Shown: positions 28,201-36,444 of the stretch, piece after piece
How positions within the stretch are numbered: position 1 is the stretch's first letter
Layout of the letters: each line of letters opens with the position of its first letter
Assembly: GCA_019240395.1 (NCBI GenBank)
Contig: JAFAYM010000165.1
Coordinates: forward strand, 1-48,316
Direction of reading: 5' to 3'
From: Acidisphaera sp.
GTDB lineage: Bacteria; Pseudomonadota; Alphaproteobacteria; Acetobacterales; Acetobacteraceae
Length of the DNA stretch: 48,316 nt
The notes under the pieces: model-generated
Database searches by the model: none
Told to the model about the DNA's origin: nothing
The model's input: the letters and a program-made list of their open reading frames with translations, nothing else
Position numbers and translations under genes: made by a program

Positions 28201-28262
28201 ACATGGGGATCCCGCTTCGCTGATATGACGGTCATGAGTCGGCGCGCCTGAGAACTGGTATG
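28201..28262. repeat. Dispersed 60-base repeat, copy 1
   Basis: Near-identical to 36471-36530: both run ACATGG, then CCCGCTTCGCTGATATGACG, CATGAGTCGGCGCGCC and GAGAACTGGTAT, differing at a few positions. Not coding in any plausible frame. It lies upstream of the orphan BrnA gene. Confidence 0.85.
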
Positions 28263-28330
28263 GACCGATGCAAAATTTGTGACCACGGCTTTTGTGGCTA
28301 CGATAGCCTCTCCAAAGAGAAGCAAGCGCT

Positions 28331-28612
28331 ATGGCAAGGAAGCTTGAGCCGCCTCCACCTGGGTTTGATGACAATCCGGAGTGGACAGAGGAGAACTTCG
28401 CCCGCGCAAAGCCATTCAGCGAGGTCTTTCCCGAGCAATATGCATCGTGGAAGAAGAACAAGGGTGGACGCCCGCCGGTCGAGCAGCCCAAGGTGCATAT
28501 CGGGTTCCGACTCGCCGCCGATGTGGTGAAGGGCGTCCGCGCCACCGGGCCCGGCTACAATGCCCGCGTCGAGAAGGTGTTGCGCGAGGCTTTGGCCAAG
28601 GGAAGGTTTTAA
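28331..28612 (+). CDS. brnA: BrnA-family antitoxin, orphan
   Basis: Protein of 93 residues resembling BrnA antitoxins: the N-terminal DDNPEWTEENFARAKPF, a middle GRPPVEQPKVHIGFRLAADV and the ribbon-helix-helix-like C-terminal PGYNARVEKVLREALAKG. BrnA neutralises the BrnT RNase toxin and represses its own operon. BrnT is normally encoded directly upstream, but the preceding 190 bases hold only repeats and no toxin-like frame. It may be a relic, a repressor, or an antitoxin against a toxin elsewhere. ATG 28331 has GAGAAG about 8 bases upstream. It interrupts the rlmH-gpmI gene order. Confidence 0.82.
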   Translation: MARKLEPPPPGFDDNPEWTEENFARAKPFSEVFPEQYASWKKNKGGRPPVEQPKVHIGFRLAADVVKGVRATGPGYNARVEKVLREALAKGRF

Positions 28613-28623
28613 GGAGAAGTATA

Positions 28624-28675
28624 AGGCGAGGGCTCCGCCCTCGAACCCGGCAGGGGCAATGCCCCTGCACCCCTT
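28624..28675. repeat. Double-hairpin intergenic repeat, variant form
   Basis: Two consecutive stems, GGCGAGGGCT-ccg-CCCTCG and GCAGGGGC-aat-GCCCCTGC, between brnA and gpmI. Same architecture as the copies at 868 and 46891 but with a different second stem. Confidence 0.7.
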
Positions 28676-28690
28676 AACCAAGGAAGATTC

Positions 28691-30220
28691 ATGGCACAGC
28701 GGCCGGTGATGCTGGTCATCCTCGACGGATGGGGGTGGCGCGAGGGCGGCGCGGACAATGCCGTCCACCTCGCCGCCACGCCGAATTTCGATCGGCTGAT
28801 GCGCGAGCATCCGCACGCTCTGCTGCGCACCTCCGGCGAAGACGTCGGCCTGCCGGAGGGCCAGATCGGCAATTCCGAGGTCGGCCACCTCAACATCGGC
28901 GCCGGCCGCGTGGTGCGCCAGGAGCTGCCGCGCATCTCCGCCGCGATCGCCGACGGCAGCCTCGGCACGCTGCCGGCCCTGACCCGTCTCATCGACGCGC
29001 TCAAGCGCTCCGAGGGCACCTGTCACCTCATCGGACTGGTCTCGACGGGGGGCGTGCACTCGCATCTCGGCCACTGCGCGGCGCTGGCCCGGCACCTCGT
29101 GCAGGCCGGCGTGCTGGTGCAGGTGCACGCCATCATGGACGGGCGCGATACGCTGCCGCAATCCGGCGCCGAACACCTGCAGACGCTGCTCGCCGCGCTG
29201 CCCGACGATGTCGGCATCGGCACCGTCTGCGGCCGCTACTACGCCATGGACCGCGATCACCGCTGGGATCGCGTGGAAAAAGCCTACGCCGCCCTGGCGC
29301 TCGGCCAGGGCGCCCATTTCACCGACGCTGCCGCGGCCATCGCCGACGCCTACGCCGCCAATCTCACGGACGAGTTCATTTCCCCTTCGGTGATCGAGGG
29401 GTTTTCCGCCATGCAGGACGGCGACGGCCTGCTCTGTTTCAACTTCCGCGCCGATCGCGTCCGCGAACTCCTCGCCGCCCTGCTCGATCCGGATTTTTCC
29501 GGGTTTGCGCGTCCGCGCCGTCCGCAGTTCGCGGCGGCGGTCGGCATGACCAGCTACAGCACCGAACTCGCGGAAAGACTGGAGACCCTGTTTCCGCCGC
29601 AGCCGATGGAGAACCTGCTCGGCGAGGTCGTGGCCGCCGCCGGGCTGCGGCAACTGCGGATGGCGGAGACGGAGAAATACGCCCACGTCACGTATTTCTT
29701 CAACGGCGGCAAGGAGACGCCGAATCCCGGGGAGCAGCGCATCCTGGTGCCCTCGCCGCAGGTCGCGACCTACGACCTGCAGCCGGAAATGTCCGCGCCG
29801 GAGCTGACGGACCGGGCGGTGGCGGCGATCGTCTCGGGCAGCTACGACCTGATCGTGCTGAACTACGCCAACCCCGACATGGTCGGCCACACCGGCAGTC
29901 TCGAGGCGACGATCCGTGCGGTGGAGGCGGCCGATGCCGGGCTCGGCCGCCTCGCCGACGCGGTGGCGCAAGCCGGCGGCGCCCTGCTGGTCACCGCCGA
30001 CCATGGCAATGCCGAAATGATGCGCGACCCGCAAGGCGGCGGCCCGCACCCCGCGCACACCACGAACCCGGTTCCGGTGGTGCTGGCCGGCGGCCCCGGC
30101 GACGGGCTGCGTGACGGGCGGCTCGCCGACATCGCCCCGACGCTGCTGGCCCTGCTGGGCCTGCCGCAGCCGGCCGAGATGACCGGGCACCCGCTGCTGC
30201 CCGGCGATGCGGCGGCTTAG
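28691..30220 (+). CDS. gpmI: 2,3-bisphosphoglycerate-independent phosphoglycerate mutase
   Basis: Glycolytic enzyme interconverting 3- and 2-phosphoglycerate with two manganese ions. It has 509 residues. Metal and catalytic residues are visible: D12 (LDGWGWRE), the phosphorylated Ser S62 (GNSEVGHLNIGAGR), the transferase-domain blocks GGVHSHLGH and DGRDTLP, and the phosphatase-domain NYANPDMVGHTG and TADHGNAE. ATG 28691 with AAGGAAG upstream. Its TAG stop lies at the edge of a hairpin repeat. It heads the gpmI-envC-ctpA-yibQ-rppH run. Confidence 0.97.
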   Translation: MAQRPVMLVILDGWGWREGGADNAVHLAATPNFDRLMREHPHALLRTSGEDVGLPEGQIGNSEVGHLNIGAGRVVRQELPRISAAIADGSLGTLPALTRLIDALKRSEGTCHLIGLVSTGGVHSHLGHCAALARHLVQAGVLVQVHAIMDGRDTLPQSGAEHLQTLLAALPDDVGIGTVCGRYYAMDRDHRWDRVEKAYAALALGQGAHFTDAAAAIADAYAANLTDEFISPSVIEGFSAMQDGDGLLCFNFRADRVRELLAALLDPDFSGFARPRRPQFAAAVGMTSYSTELAERLETLFPPQPMENLLGEVVAAAGLRQLRMAETEKYAHVTYFFNGGKETPNPGEQRILVPSPQVATYDLQPEMSAPELTDRAVAAIVSGSYDLIVLNYANPDMVGHTGSLEATIRAVEAADAGLGRLADAVAQAGGALLVTADHGNAEMMRDPQGGGPHPAHTTNPVPVVLAGGPGDGLRDGRLADIAPTLLALLGLPQPAEMTGHPLLPGDAAA

Positions 30221-30320
30221 AGCAATATCGGCCTAACTGAATCGCTTTGCGATTTCAGGCCGATGAAATTGCTCGCGAAATATGGGGTAGAGCAGGTTCG
30301 CCTCGCGCGAACATGCTCTA
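30220..30320. repeat. Tandem hairpin repeats spanning the gpmI stop and envC start
   Basis: First stem: GAGCAAT at 30220 through ATTGCTC at 30274, with inner arms around a TTT loop (CTGAATCGC/GCGATTTCAG). Second stem: 30288-30320, TAGAGCAGGTTCG / CGAACATGCTCTA with one mismatch. The second stem shares about 20 bases, inverted, with 36447-36467. The envC start codon (30263) is inside the first stem. Confidence 0.8.
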
Positions 30321-31531
30321 GCGCGGCACTCTCCCTCCTGCTCCTGGCGGCGGCGGCGCCGGGGCCCCAGGCGGCGCGCCAGGCGCTGGAACAGGCCGAG
30401 CGCGACCGCGCCGCCCAGCTCGCGGCCCAGCAGCAGGCCGCCCTCCGGCTGCGCGAGGCGCAGGCCGCGGCGGCCCGCCTCGCCGCCGAGCGGGTCGCCG
30501 CGGCCTCCCGCCTGCGCCAGGCCGAAAGCGCCACCGCAGACGCCGCCGCGCGCATGTCGGCGCTGGCCGGCCAGCGGCGGGATGCCGAGGCCCGCCTCGC
30601 CGTGCGCGCCGCCGACCTGGCGCCGCTGCTGCCGGTGATCGAGCGGCTCTCGCTGTTTCCCGCGGAAACCCTGCTGGCCGTGCCGGCGCCGCCGGAGGCC
30701 GCGCTGCGCGGGGTGCTGGTGCTGCAGGGCATCACCGGCGAGCTCGAGCACGAGGCGGAGGCCCTGCGCCGCGAGCAGGCCGACGTGGCAGCGCTGGCCG
30801 CCGCCATGCAGGAAGAGGCGCCGCGGCTGGCGGCCGCGCAGGCGGCGCAGGCGATCCAGGCGGCGGCGCTGGACGCGCAGATACAGGCCGCCGGACAGAT
30901 GGTGCATGCGGCCGAGGACATGGGCGCCGAGGCGGAGCGCCGGGCCGCCGCCGAGGCCGCCCGCGCCGACACCCTGCGCGGCGCCCTCGCCGCGCTGGAG
31001 ACAGAGCGTCGCGCCGCCGAGGCGCGCGCCCGCGATGACGCGCTGCGCGCCGGACGGCAGAAGCACGACGCCGAGGCCGACGCCGCCCGGCAGCGCCAGC
31101 TCGCCCTGGCGCGGCCCGCCGGCCCCGGCCTCGCCGAGCCGCGCGGACAGTTGACCGCACCGGTGGCGGGAACCGTGGTTCGATCCTGGGGTGAAGCAAC
31201 CGACGCCGGCCCGGCCAACGGGCTCTCGTACCAGGCGCCGCCGAGCGCGCGCGTCGTCTCCCCGTGCGGCGGCAAGGTGGTATTCGCCGCACCCTTCCGC
31301 AGCTACGGGTTGCTGTTGATCGTGGATTGCGGGGGCGGCTACCATTTCGTCCTGGCCGGTCTGGACCGGCTCGACGCGCAGGTCGGGAGCAGTGTGCAGG
31401 CCGGCGAGCCGGTGGGCGTCATGCCGGGCTGGGACCCGCGGACACCGGGGGATCGGCCCGCGCTCTATGTCGAGCTGCGCCATGACGGCCAGCCCGTGAA
31501 CCCGGCGCCCTGGCTGCGGGCGCGTGGCTGA
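30263..31531 (+). CDS. envC: EnvC-like murein hydrolase activator (coiled coil plus degenerate M23 domain)
   Basis: Periplasmic protein of 422 residues. A signal peptide (hydrophobic SLLLLAAAAP, residues 24-33) is followed by a long Ala/Arg/Glu-rich coiled coil (about 35-290) and a C-terminal LytM/M23 domain (about 295-420). The M23 zinc ligands are missing: the first-His segment reads NGLSYQAP and the closing HxH becomes LYVELRHDG. It therefore should not cut peptidoglycan itself but activate amidases during division, as EnvC does. The only usable start, ATG 30263, lies inside a hairpin repeat, so the first 20 residues are repeat-encoded. It is followed by ctpA, the usual alphaproteobacterial arrangement. 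Confidence 0.88.
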   Translation: MKLLAKYGVEQVRLARTCSSAALSLLLLAAAAPGPQAARQALEQAERDRAAQLAAQQQAALRLREAQAAAARLAAERVAAASRLRQAESATADAAARMSALAGQRRDAEARLAVRAADLAPLLPVIERLSLFPAETLLAVPAPPEAALRGVLVLQGITGELEHEAEALRREQADVAALAAAMQEEAPRLAAAQAAQAIQAAALDAQIQAAGQMVHAAEDMGAEAERRAAAEAARADTLRGALAALETERRAAEARARDDALRAGRQKHDAEADAARQRQLALARPAGPGLAEPRGQLTAPVAGTVVRSWGEATDAGPANGLSYQAPPSARVVSPCGGKVVFAAPFRSYGLLLIVDCGGGYHFVLAGLDRLDAQVGSSVQAGEPVGVMPGWDPRTPGDRPALYVELRHDGQPVNPAPWLRARG

Positions 31532-31653
31532 GCCGGCGCTTTTCCTGGCGGGATGAGGGTGGCCGGGATGAGGGTGTTTTAACCCGTGCCGGTCGAGAGT
31601 ATGTGCTTCAAACGCCTCTCCGCGGAGAGCGCAAGCGGGCGAGGGGATTTCGC

Positions 31654-33033
31654 ATGACACGACGGACCGGGCTGCTACTGACCACTGCCTTCATGGTGGG
31701 GGTCGCCACCGGCCCTGCCTCCAGCCTGCTGGCCCGCCAATTCGGTTTCCTGCCAGAGGCCTTCGCCCAGGACAGCGACAACGCCGAGACCTACCGGCTG
31801 CTCAGCCTGTTCGGCGACGTCTTCGAGCGGGTGCGCGCCGAATACGTCGAACCCGTCAACGACCGCGACCTCATCAACAACGCCCTGAACGGCATGCTGT
31901 CGGGCCTCGACCCGCACAGCAACTACATGGATTCCAAGGCTTTCCGCGACATGCAGGTGCAGACCCGGGGCGAGTTCGGCGGCCTCGGCATCGAGGTGAC
32001 GCAGGATAACGGCTTCATCAAGGTGATCACGCCGATCGACGACACCCCGGCCTCGCGCGCCGGCGTCAAGCCGGGCGACCTGATCCTCGCCCTCGACGGC
32101 ATGACGGTGCAGGGGCTGACCCTGAACGATGCGGTGGACCGGATGCGCGGGCCGCCCAACTCGACCATCAAGCTCACCATCAAGCGCGAGGGTGTCGACA
32201 AGCCGATCGAGCTGACCATGCAGCGCGAGGTGATCCATATCGAGGTGGTGCGCTCCCATCTCGAGGGCGACGTCGGCTATATCAGGCTGACCCAGTTCAA
32301 CGAGCAGACCGACGCCGGCCTGCGCCACGCCGTGCAGCAGCTGAAGGCGCAGGCCGGCGACAAGCTGCGCGGCTTCGTGCTCGACCTGCGCAACAACCCG
32401 GGTGGCCTGCTCGACCAGGCGGTCTCGGTGTCCGACGATTTCCTCGATCACGGCGAGATCGTCTCGACCCGCGCCCGCCACCCCGACGACAGCCAGCGCT
32501 GGGACGCCAAGCCCGGCGACATCACCGGCGGCCTGCCGGTGGTGGTGCTGATCAACAACGGCTCGGCTTCGGCGAGCGAGATCGTCGCCGGCGCGCTGCA
32601 GGACAACCGCCGGGCGATCCTGGTCGGCGAGCGCAGCTTCGGCAAAGGCAGCGTGCAGACCGTCATCCCGCTGCCCGGCAACGGCGCCATGCGGCTGACC
32701 ACGGCGCGCTACTACACGCCTTCGGGCCGCTCGATACAGGGGCTCGGCATCGCCCCGGACGTGCCAGTGGCGGAGAGCCGCACCAGCCAGCCGCATTTCG
32801 GGCCGGAGCGCGAGGCCGACCTCAACCACGTGCTGAGCAACAGCGGCGGCACCCCGCCGGCCGCGGCGCCGGCGCGCAACGACCTGCCCGCTATCGTCAA
32901 GGACATTCCGAAGACCCCGCCGGCGGCGTTCCCGGACTACGATCCGGCGAAGCCGGCCACCGATTTCCAGCTGCAGGAGGGTCTCGTCGTGCTCCACGCC
33001 ATGGCCCCCACGCGGCGCGCCTCGGCCAACTGA
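31654..33033 (+). CDS. ctpA: S41 family carboxy-terminal processing peptidase
   Basis: Periplasmic serine protease of 459 residues. ATG 31654 has GAGGGG 8 bases upstream, ahead of a signal or anchor segment (RRTGLLLTTAFMVGVATG). A PDZ domain (about 100-190; RGEFGGLGIEV, AGVKPGDLILALDG) precedes the S41 domain with the catalytic Ser306/Lys331 dyad (NNGSASASEIVAG, FGKGSVQT). The last 70 residues are Pro/Ala-rich. It lies between envC and yibQ, both cell-envelope genes, suggesting a role in peptidoglycan-hydrolase turnover. Confidence 0.96.
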   Translation: MTRRTGLLLTTAFMVGVATGPASSLLARQFGFLPEAFAQDSDNAETYRLLSLFGDVFERVRAEYVEPVNDRDLINNALNGMLSGLDPHSNYMDSKAFRDMQVQTRGEFGGLGIEVTQDNGFIKVITPIDDTPASRAGVKPGDLILALDGMTVQGLTLNDAVDRMRGPPNSTIKLTIKREGVDKPIELTMQREVIHIEVVRSHLEGDVGYIRLTQFNEQTDAGLRHAVQQLKAQAGDKLRGFVLDLRNNPGGLLDQAVSVSDDFLDHGEIVSTRARHPDDSQRWDAKPGDITGGLPVVVLINNGSASASEIVAGALQDNRRAILVGERSFGKGSVQTVIPLPGNGAMRLTTARYYTPSGRSIQGLGIAPDVPVAESRTSQPHFGPEREADLNHVLSNSGGTPPAAAPARNDLPAIVKDIPKTPPAAFPDYDPAKPATDFQLQEGLVVLHAMAPTRRASAN

Positions 33034-33056
33034 GGATCGCGCCGGGCGTAGCGACG

Positions 33057-34118
33057 GTGCGTCCAGGCGATTCCGGGCTGAAGCCGTCGCTGGCCGGGCC
33101 GGTTCTGGCAGGGTTCTGGATCGTCCTGCTGCTCTGCGCCGCCGCCGGGGCGATCACCTTGCAGACACTCGGACCCCCGGCAGCCGTCAAGTCGGCTGGC
33201 CGCGCCGCGGCGAGCCCGGCCGCGGCCACGCCCACCACATCGCCGACCGGCGCCGGCGACCAGGCGGCCGGGGCGGGGCAGCAAGCCGCGGCCCCGGGGG
33301 CGGCGATCGCGGCGCCGGACCCGGCGCTGCTGGAGGCATCGCATGACTACCCCGACGCGCAGCTGCCGCGCATCGGCGCCGATGGGCGCACGCCGATGCG
33401 CGCCTATGCCGCCGGTGCCGGGCCGCACGACGGCAGGCCGCGTGTCGCCGTGATCATCGGCGGCATCGGCCTGGCCGAAACCGACAGCGACGAGGCGATC
33501 TGGCAGACCCCGGCGGCGGTCGACCTGGCGGTCTCGCCCTATGCCGCGCATCTCGAAGGACTGCTGGCGGCAGCCCGCGCCCGCGGCCACGAGCTGCTGA
33601 TCGCGATTCCGATGGAACCCCAGGGCTATCCGCTGAACGACGAGGGGCCGCAGGCGCTGCTGACCGGCTCGCCGCCGGCGGAGAATGCCCGGCGGCTGGA
33701 GTGGGTGCTCTCGCGTATCACCGGCTACGCCGGCGCGACCGGAGCCAGCGACGGGCTGCGCGGCGAGCGCTACGCCGCCGACCCGGATCTGCTCGGCGGG
33801 GTGGAGGACGAGCTGTCGGCCCGCGGCCTTTTCTATGTCGACCCGCGGCCCGGCCAGGCGCCGCCGGCGCGGGTCGCCGGGCTGAGCGTCGACCTGGTGC
33901 TGGACGAGCCGGCGGTGCGGACGGAGATCGATGCCAGGCTGGCCAAGCTCGAGCAGATGGCCAGGGATCGCGGCGCGGCGCTGGGCCTCGCCGGCCTGCC
34001 GCGCCCGGTCACCGTCGACCGGCTCGCCGCCTGGACCGGCCAGCTCGCCTCGCACGGCCTCGCCCTGGTGCCGGTCAGCGCTCTGGTGAAACCGCCGGCG
34101 GCAACCGCCGCGAAATGA
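33057..34118 (+). CDS. Divergent polysaccharide deacetylase (YibQ/DUF610 family)
   Basis: Membrane-anchored periplasmic protein of 353 residues. One N-terminal span (GFWIVLLLCAAAGAITL, about residues 19-35) is followed by a Pro/Ala/Gly-rich linker (about 40-90) and the deacetylase-like domain (about 125-345). The metal-binding Asp pair of true deacetylases is Gly-Gly here (VAVIIGGIGLAETDSDEAI), so catalysis is doubtful. AIPMEPQGYP and GLFYVDPRP are family segments. GTG start 33057; its stop overlaps rppH (ATGA). Location after envC and ctpA is the normal alphaproteobacterial order. Confidence 0.9.
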   Translation: MRPGDSGLKPSLAGPVLAGFWIVLLLCAAAGAITLQTLGPPAAVKSAGRAAASPAAATPTTSPTGAGDQAAGAGQQAAAPGAAIAAPDPALLEASHDYPDAQLPRIGADGRTPMRAYAAGAGPHDGRPRVAVIIGGIGLAETDSDEAIWQTPAAVDLAVSPYAAHLEGLLAAARARGHELLIAIPMEPQGYPLNDEGPQALLTGSPPAENARRLEWVLSRITGYAGATGASDGLRGERYAADPDLLGGVEDELSARGLFYVDPRPGQAPPARVAGLSVDLVLDEPAVRTEIDARLAKLEQMARDRGAALGLAGLPRPVTVDRLAAWTGQLASHGLALVPVSALVKPPAATAAK

Positions 34119-34630
34119 GCGGGTCGCTGCCCTATCGCCCGAATGTCGGCGCGGTACTGTTCGACACGCAGGGCCGGGTGTTCGTCGCCCGGCGCGCGCA
34201 GTTTCCCAATGCCGAGGGCCCGGCGGGCGGCTGGCAGTTGCCGCAGGGCGGCATCGACCCGGACGAGGACCCGCGCCGCGCGGTGCTGCGCGAGCTGGCC
34301 GAGGAGATCGGCACCGACCGTGCCGAGATCATCGACGAGCATCCGGAGTGGCTGACCTACGAGCTGCCGCCCGAGCTGCTGGGCCGGGCGCTGGGCGGGC
34401 GCTATCGCGGCCAGCGCCAGCGCTGGTTCGCGCTGCGCTTCCTCGGGAGCGACGCCGACATCCGGCTCGATGCGGACCCGAACCCGGAGTTCGACGCCTG
34501 GCGGTGGGTGGCGCTGGCTGAGCTGCCCGGGCTGGCGGTGGCGTTCAAGCGGCCGATCTACGAAACCCTCGCCGTCGCCTTCGCCAGGCACGCGCGGCCC
34601 CACTCGCCGGCAAGCGAGCGTCCGGCATGA
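34115..34630 (+). CDS. rppH: RNA pyrophosphohydrolase (Nudix)
   Basis: Nudix hydrolase of 171 residues that removes pyrophosphate from mRNA 5' ends and starts decay. The complete Nudix box is GGIDPDEDPRRAVLRELAEE, residues 47-66, continuing IG. YRPNVGAVLFD and GQRQRWFALRFLG are RppH-specific segments. ATG 34115 overlaps the yibQ stop, and its own stop overlaps the next gene, both by 4 bases. Confidence 0.96.
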   Translation: MSGSLPYRPNVGAVLFDTQGRVFVARRAQFPNAEGPAGGWQLPQGGIDPDEDPRRAVLRELAEEIGTDRAEIIDEHPEWLTYELPPELLGRALGGRYRGQRQRWFALRFLGSDADIRLDADPNPEFDAWRWVALAELPGLAVAFKRPIYETLAVAFARHARPHSPASERPA

Positions 34631-35520
34631 AATGGTATTTCGCGCTGAACGAGGCGGGCGCGCTGGGCGATCTCGGCCTGCACGCCAAGCTCGCCCTGCT
34701 CTCGGCCCGGCAGGTCGGCGGGCTCGAGCCGCGTCTGCTCTATCACGGCGCGCGCAACGGCTTCACCGAGTGGATGGAGGCTCGCGACGTGCCGGTGATC
34801 GACGCGGCGCCGCGCTTCCTGGCGGCGCTGCAGGCGACGGCCGGCGAGCAGCCCTCACCGCTGCTCGGCCACTGGCTGCGCGTCGGCATCTGCCTGCTCG
34901 AGGCGGACGATCCCTTCGTGCTCTATACCGACTGCGACGTGGTGTTCCGCCGCCGCATCAACTTCACCCCTTGCCAGCCCGAATATTTCGCCTGCGGGCC
35001 GGAGCGTACGCCGGAGGACTGGAGCTTCGTCAACACCGGCGTGATGGTTCAGAACGTCGCCGGCCTGCGGTCGGACTACCCCGCTTTCGAGGCGTTCATC
35101 GAAGCCACGCTGGCCGGGGCGGGCGGCGCAGAGCTGAACGATCAGCACGTCTACAACGTGTTCTATAACGGGCGCTGGTCGCGCCTGCATCCGCTGCTGA
35201 ACTGGAAACCGTATTGGGGCTTCCACCGGGACGCCCCGATCGTGCATTTCCATGGCCCGAAGCTCGGCCACATGCGCATGGCGCTCGACGGCCGGGTCGA
35301 CTGGAATGTCAAGATCCTGCGCCTCTACGCCAGCCTGTTCCTGGCCAACCTGCCGCACTACGCCGCGACGCTCGAGGAGATGCTGCCGCTGCTGGAGGGC
35401 GAGCCGGAGGCGCGCGGGCTGGTCGAGGGCATCGTGCGCGACGCCCGTGCGCTGCATGGCGTGGTGCCGTATGACGTGATCGCGGCGTCGCTGGCGGCGC
35501 GCGCGGCAGGGCGCGACTGA
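34627..35520 (+). CDS. GT8-like glycosyltransferase
   Basis: Protein of 297 residues with a GT-A fold signature. A DxD-type metal site is seen at D102-C-D104 (LYTDCDVVF). A FVNTGVMVQN block, an LNDQHVYN segment and a C-terminal HFHGPKLGH (GT8-style histidine/glycine motif) follow. It would use a nucleotide sugar in the cytoplasm; acceptor and sugar are unknown. ATG 34627 overlaps the rppH stop (ATGA), so it is cotranscribed with housekeeping genes. A repeat-rich region follows it. Confidence 0.78.
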   Translation: MKWYFALNEAGALGDLGLHAKLALLSARQVGGLEPRLLYHGARNGFTEWMEARDVPVIDAAPRFLAALQATAGEQPSPLLGHWLRVGICLLEADDPFVLYTDCDVVFRRRINFTPCQPEYFACGPERTPEDWSFVNTGVMVQNVAGLRSDYPAFEAFIEATLAGAGGAELNDQHVYNVFYNGRWSRLHPLLNWKPYWGFHRDAPIVHFHGPKLGHMRMALDGRVDWNVKILRLYASLFLANLPHYAATLEEMLPLLEGEPEARGLVEGIVRDARALHGVVPYDVIAASLAARAAGRD

Positions 35521-35532
35521 CGGCGCTGGCGA

Positions 35533-35789
35533 GTGTGGTCCTGGCTGCGGGACGCCCTCAAGCCCTCGGCTGCGCCGACCCCTGCGGGGCTTCGGGGCTT
35601 GACCGCGTCCCACACCCAGGACCAAGCGCTGACATGCCGTAAATGGCACGAAACAGTCGCTTGGGACTCACCTCGCCATAAACGGCATGTCGGCGCCTGG
35701 TTTCGGGCGGACCTCGCGGTCAAGCCCCGCAGCCGCGAAGCGGTCGGCGAAGCCGAGGGCTTGAGGGCGAGGGCCGACCGGAACCACAC
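35533..35789. repeat. Long imperfect inverted repeat (about 115-base arms)
   Basis: The left arm runs 35533-35647 and the right arm 35675-35789, around a 27-base centre. Matching blocks include GCCCTCAAGCCCTCGGC, CTGCGGGGCTT, GGGCTTGACCGCG and GACATGCCGT. The stretch 35521-36019 between the GT8-like gene and the lipoprotein gene holds no convincing gene; this structure and the hairpins at 35846 occupy most of it. Confidence 0.85.
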
Positions 35790-35845
35790 TCGTCAGGCCG
35801 TGCGTCCCGGCGCCTTGCGGGGATTCCCCTGCCGCATGATCTGTC

Positions 35846-35978
35846 CTAGTGTCCCGAATCTGAAGTTCGTCATGCCTGACGAACTTCAGATTTCGGGCCA
35901 CTAGAAGCCTTTTTTCAGCGTGCCGACCGCCCAGAAGCCCGTCGCGAAGTGCGACGAACTTCTGAACCGGCACACTAG
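35846..35978. repeat. Two tandem related hairpins, CTAG-bounded
   Basis: First: 35846-35904, bounded by CTAG at both ends, with the perfect inner arms AATCTGAAGTTCGTCA / TGACGAACTTCAGATT; AAGCCTTTTTT follows. Second: 35920-35973, arms starting GTGCCG and ending CGGCAC, with CAGAAG and CGTCGC blocks shared with the first, and ACTAG after it. The T-run after the first stem could make it a terminator for the GT8-like gene. Confidence 0.8.
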
Positions 35979-36019
35979 CCTAGCGTGCGTCCCCCCAACC
36001 GCCGAAGGACCAGCCCTGC

Positions 36020-36442
36020 ATGCCTCGCACCCTCGTCCGCGCTGTCGCCTTGCTGCCGCTGCTCGCGGGCTGCGGCGTGCAGGACTCCCGCGTCGCCCAT
36101 CGTGCGCAGACCAATCTCCTCGGCATGTCCACCGAGGACCTCCAGGCCTGCGTCGGCGCGCCCGATAAGCGCACCAAGATCGGCGACGACGAGATCCTCA
36201 CCTACTTCGCCAGTTCGAACAGCGCCGGCGGCATCGACCTGACGCTGCCGATCGTCGGCGGCATCAACTTCTCCGGCGGCGGCTACTGCCACGCCACGTT
36301 CAAGCTGGTCGGCGGCCACGTCACCGAATTGCGCTACACCGGCGACAACAGCGAGCTGCTGGGCCCGCAAGGCGTGTGCGCGCCCATCGTGCGCGACTGC
36401 CTCAACCACCCCGAGCCGCTCCAATCCGCTCCGGCCCGCTGA
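36020..36442 (+). CDS. Small lipoprotein, BamE/SmpA-like
   Basis: Predicted outer-membrane or periplasmic lipoprotein of 140 residues. The signal peptide ends in a lipobox LLAGC with Cys18. The middle, LLGMSTEDLQACVGAP, followed by a beta-rich stretch (EILTYFASSN, HATFKLVGGHVTELRY) resembles the short SmpA/OmlA (BamE-like) fold in which a helix-turn with GxP precedes strands. Two additional Cys near the C-terminus (GVCAPIVRDC) may form a disulfide. ATG 36020 has AAGGA upstream. No linked gene suggests its partner. Confidence 0.78.
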   Translation: MPRTLVRAVALLPLLAGCGVQDSRVAHRAQTNLLGMSTEDLQACVGAPDKRTKIGDDEILTYFASSNSAGGIDLTLPIVGGINFSGGGYCHATFKLVGGHVTELRYTGDNSELLGPQGVCAPIVRDCLNHPEPLQSAPAR

Positions 36443-36444
36443 TC

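Noticed and set aside
28260-28529. 89-residue frame (MDRCKICDHGFCGYD...) that looks like a zinc-finger-type start overlapping BrnA
   Set aside because: The Cys pair is short and the rest is a shadow of the BrnA gene; no partner Cys follows.
35533-35904. Short frames within the inverted repeat
   Set aside because: They are mirror copies arising from the repeat and lack ribosome sites or conservation clues.
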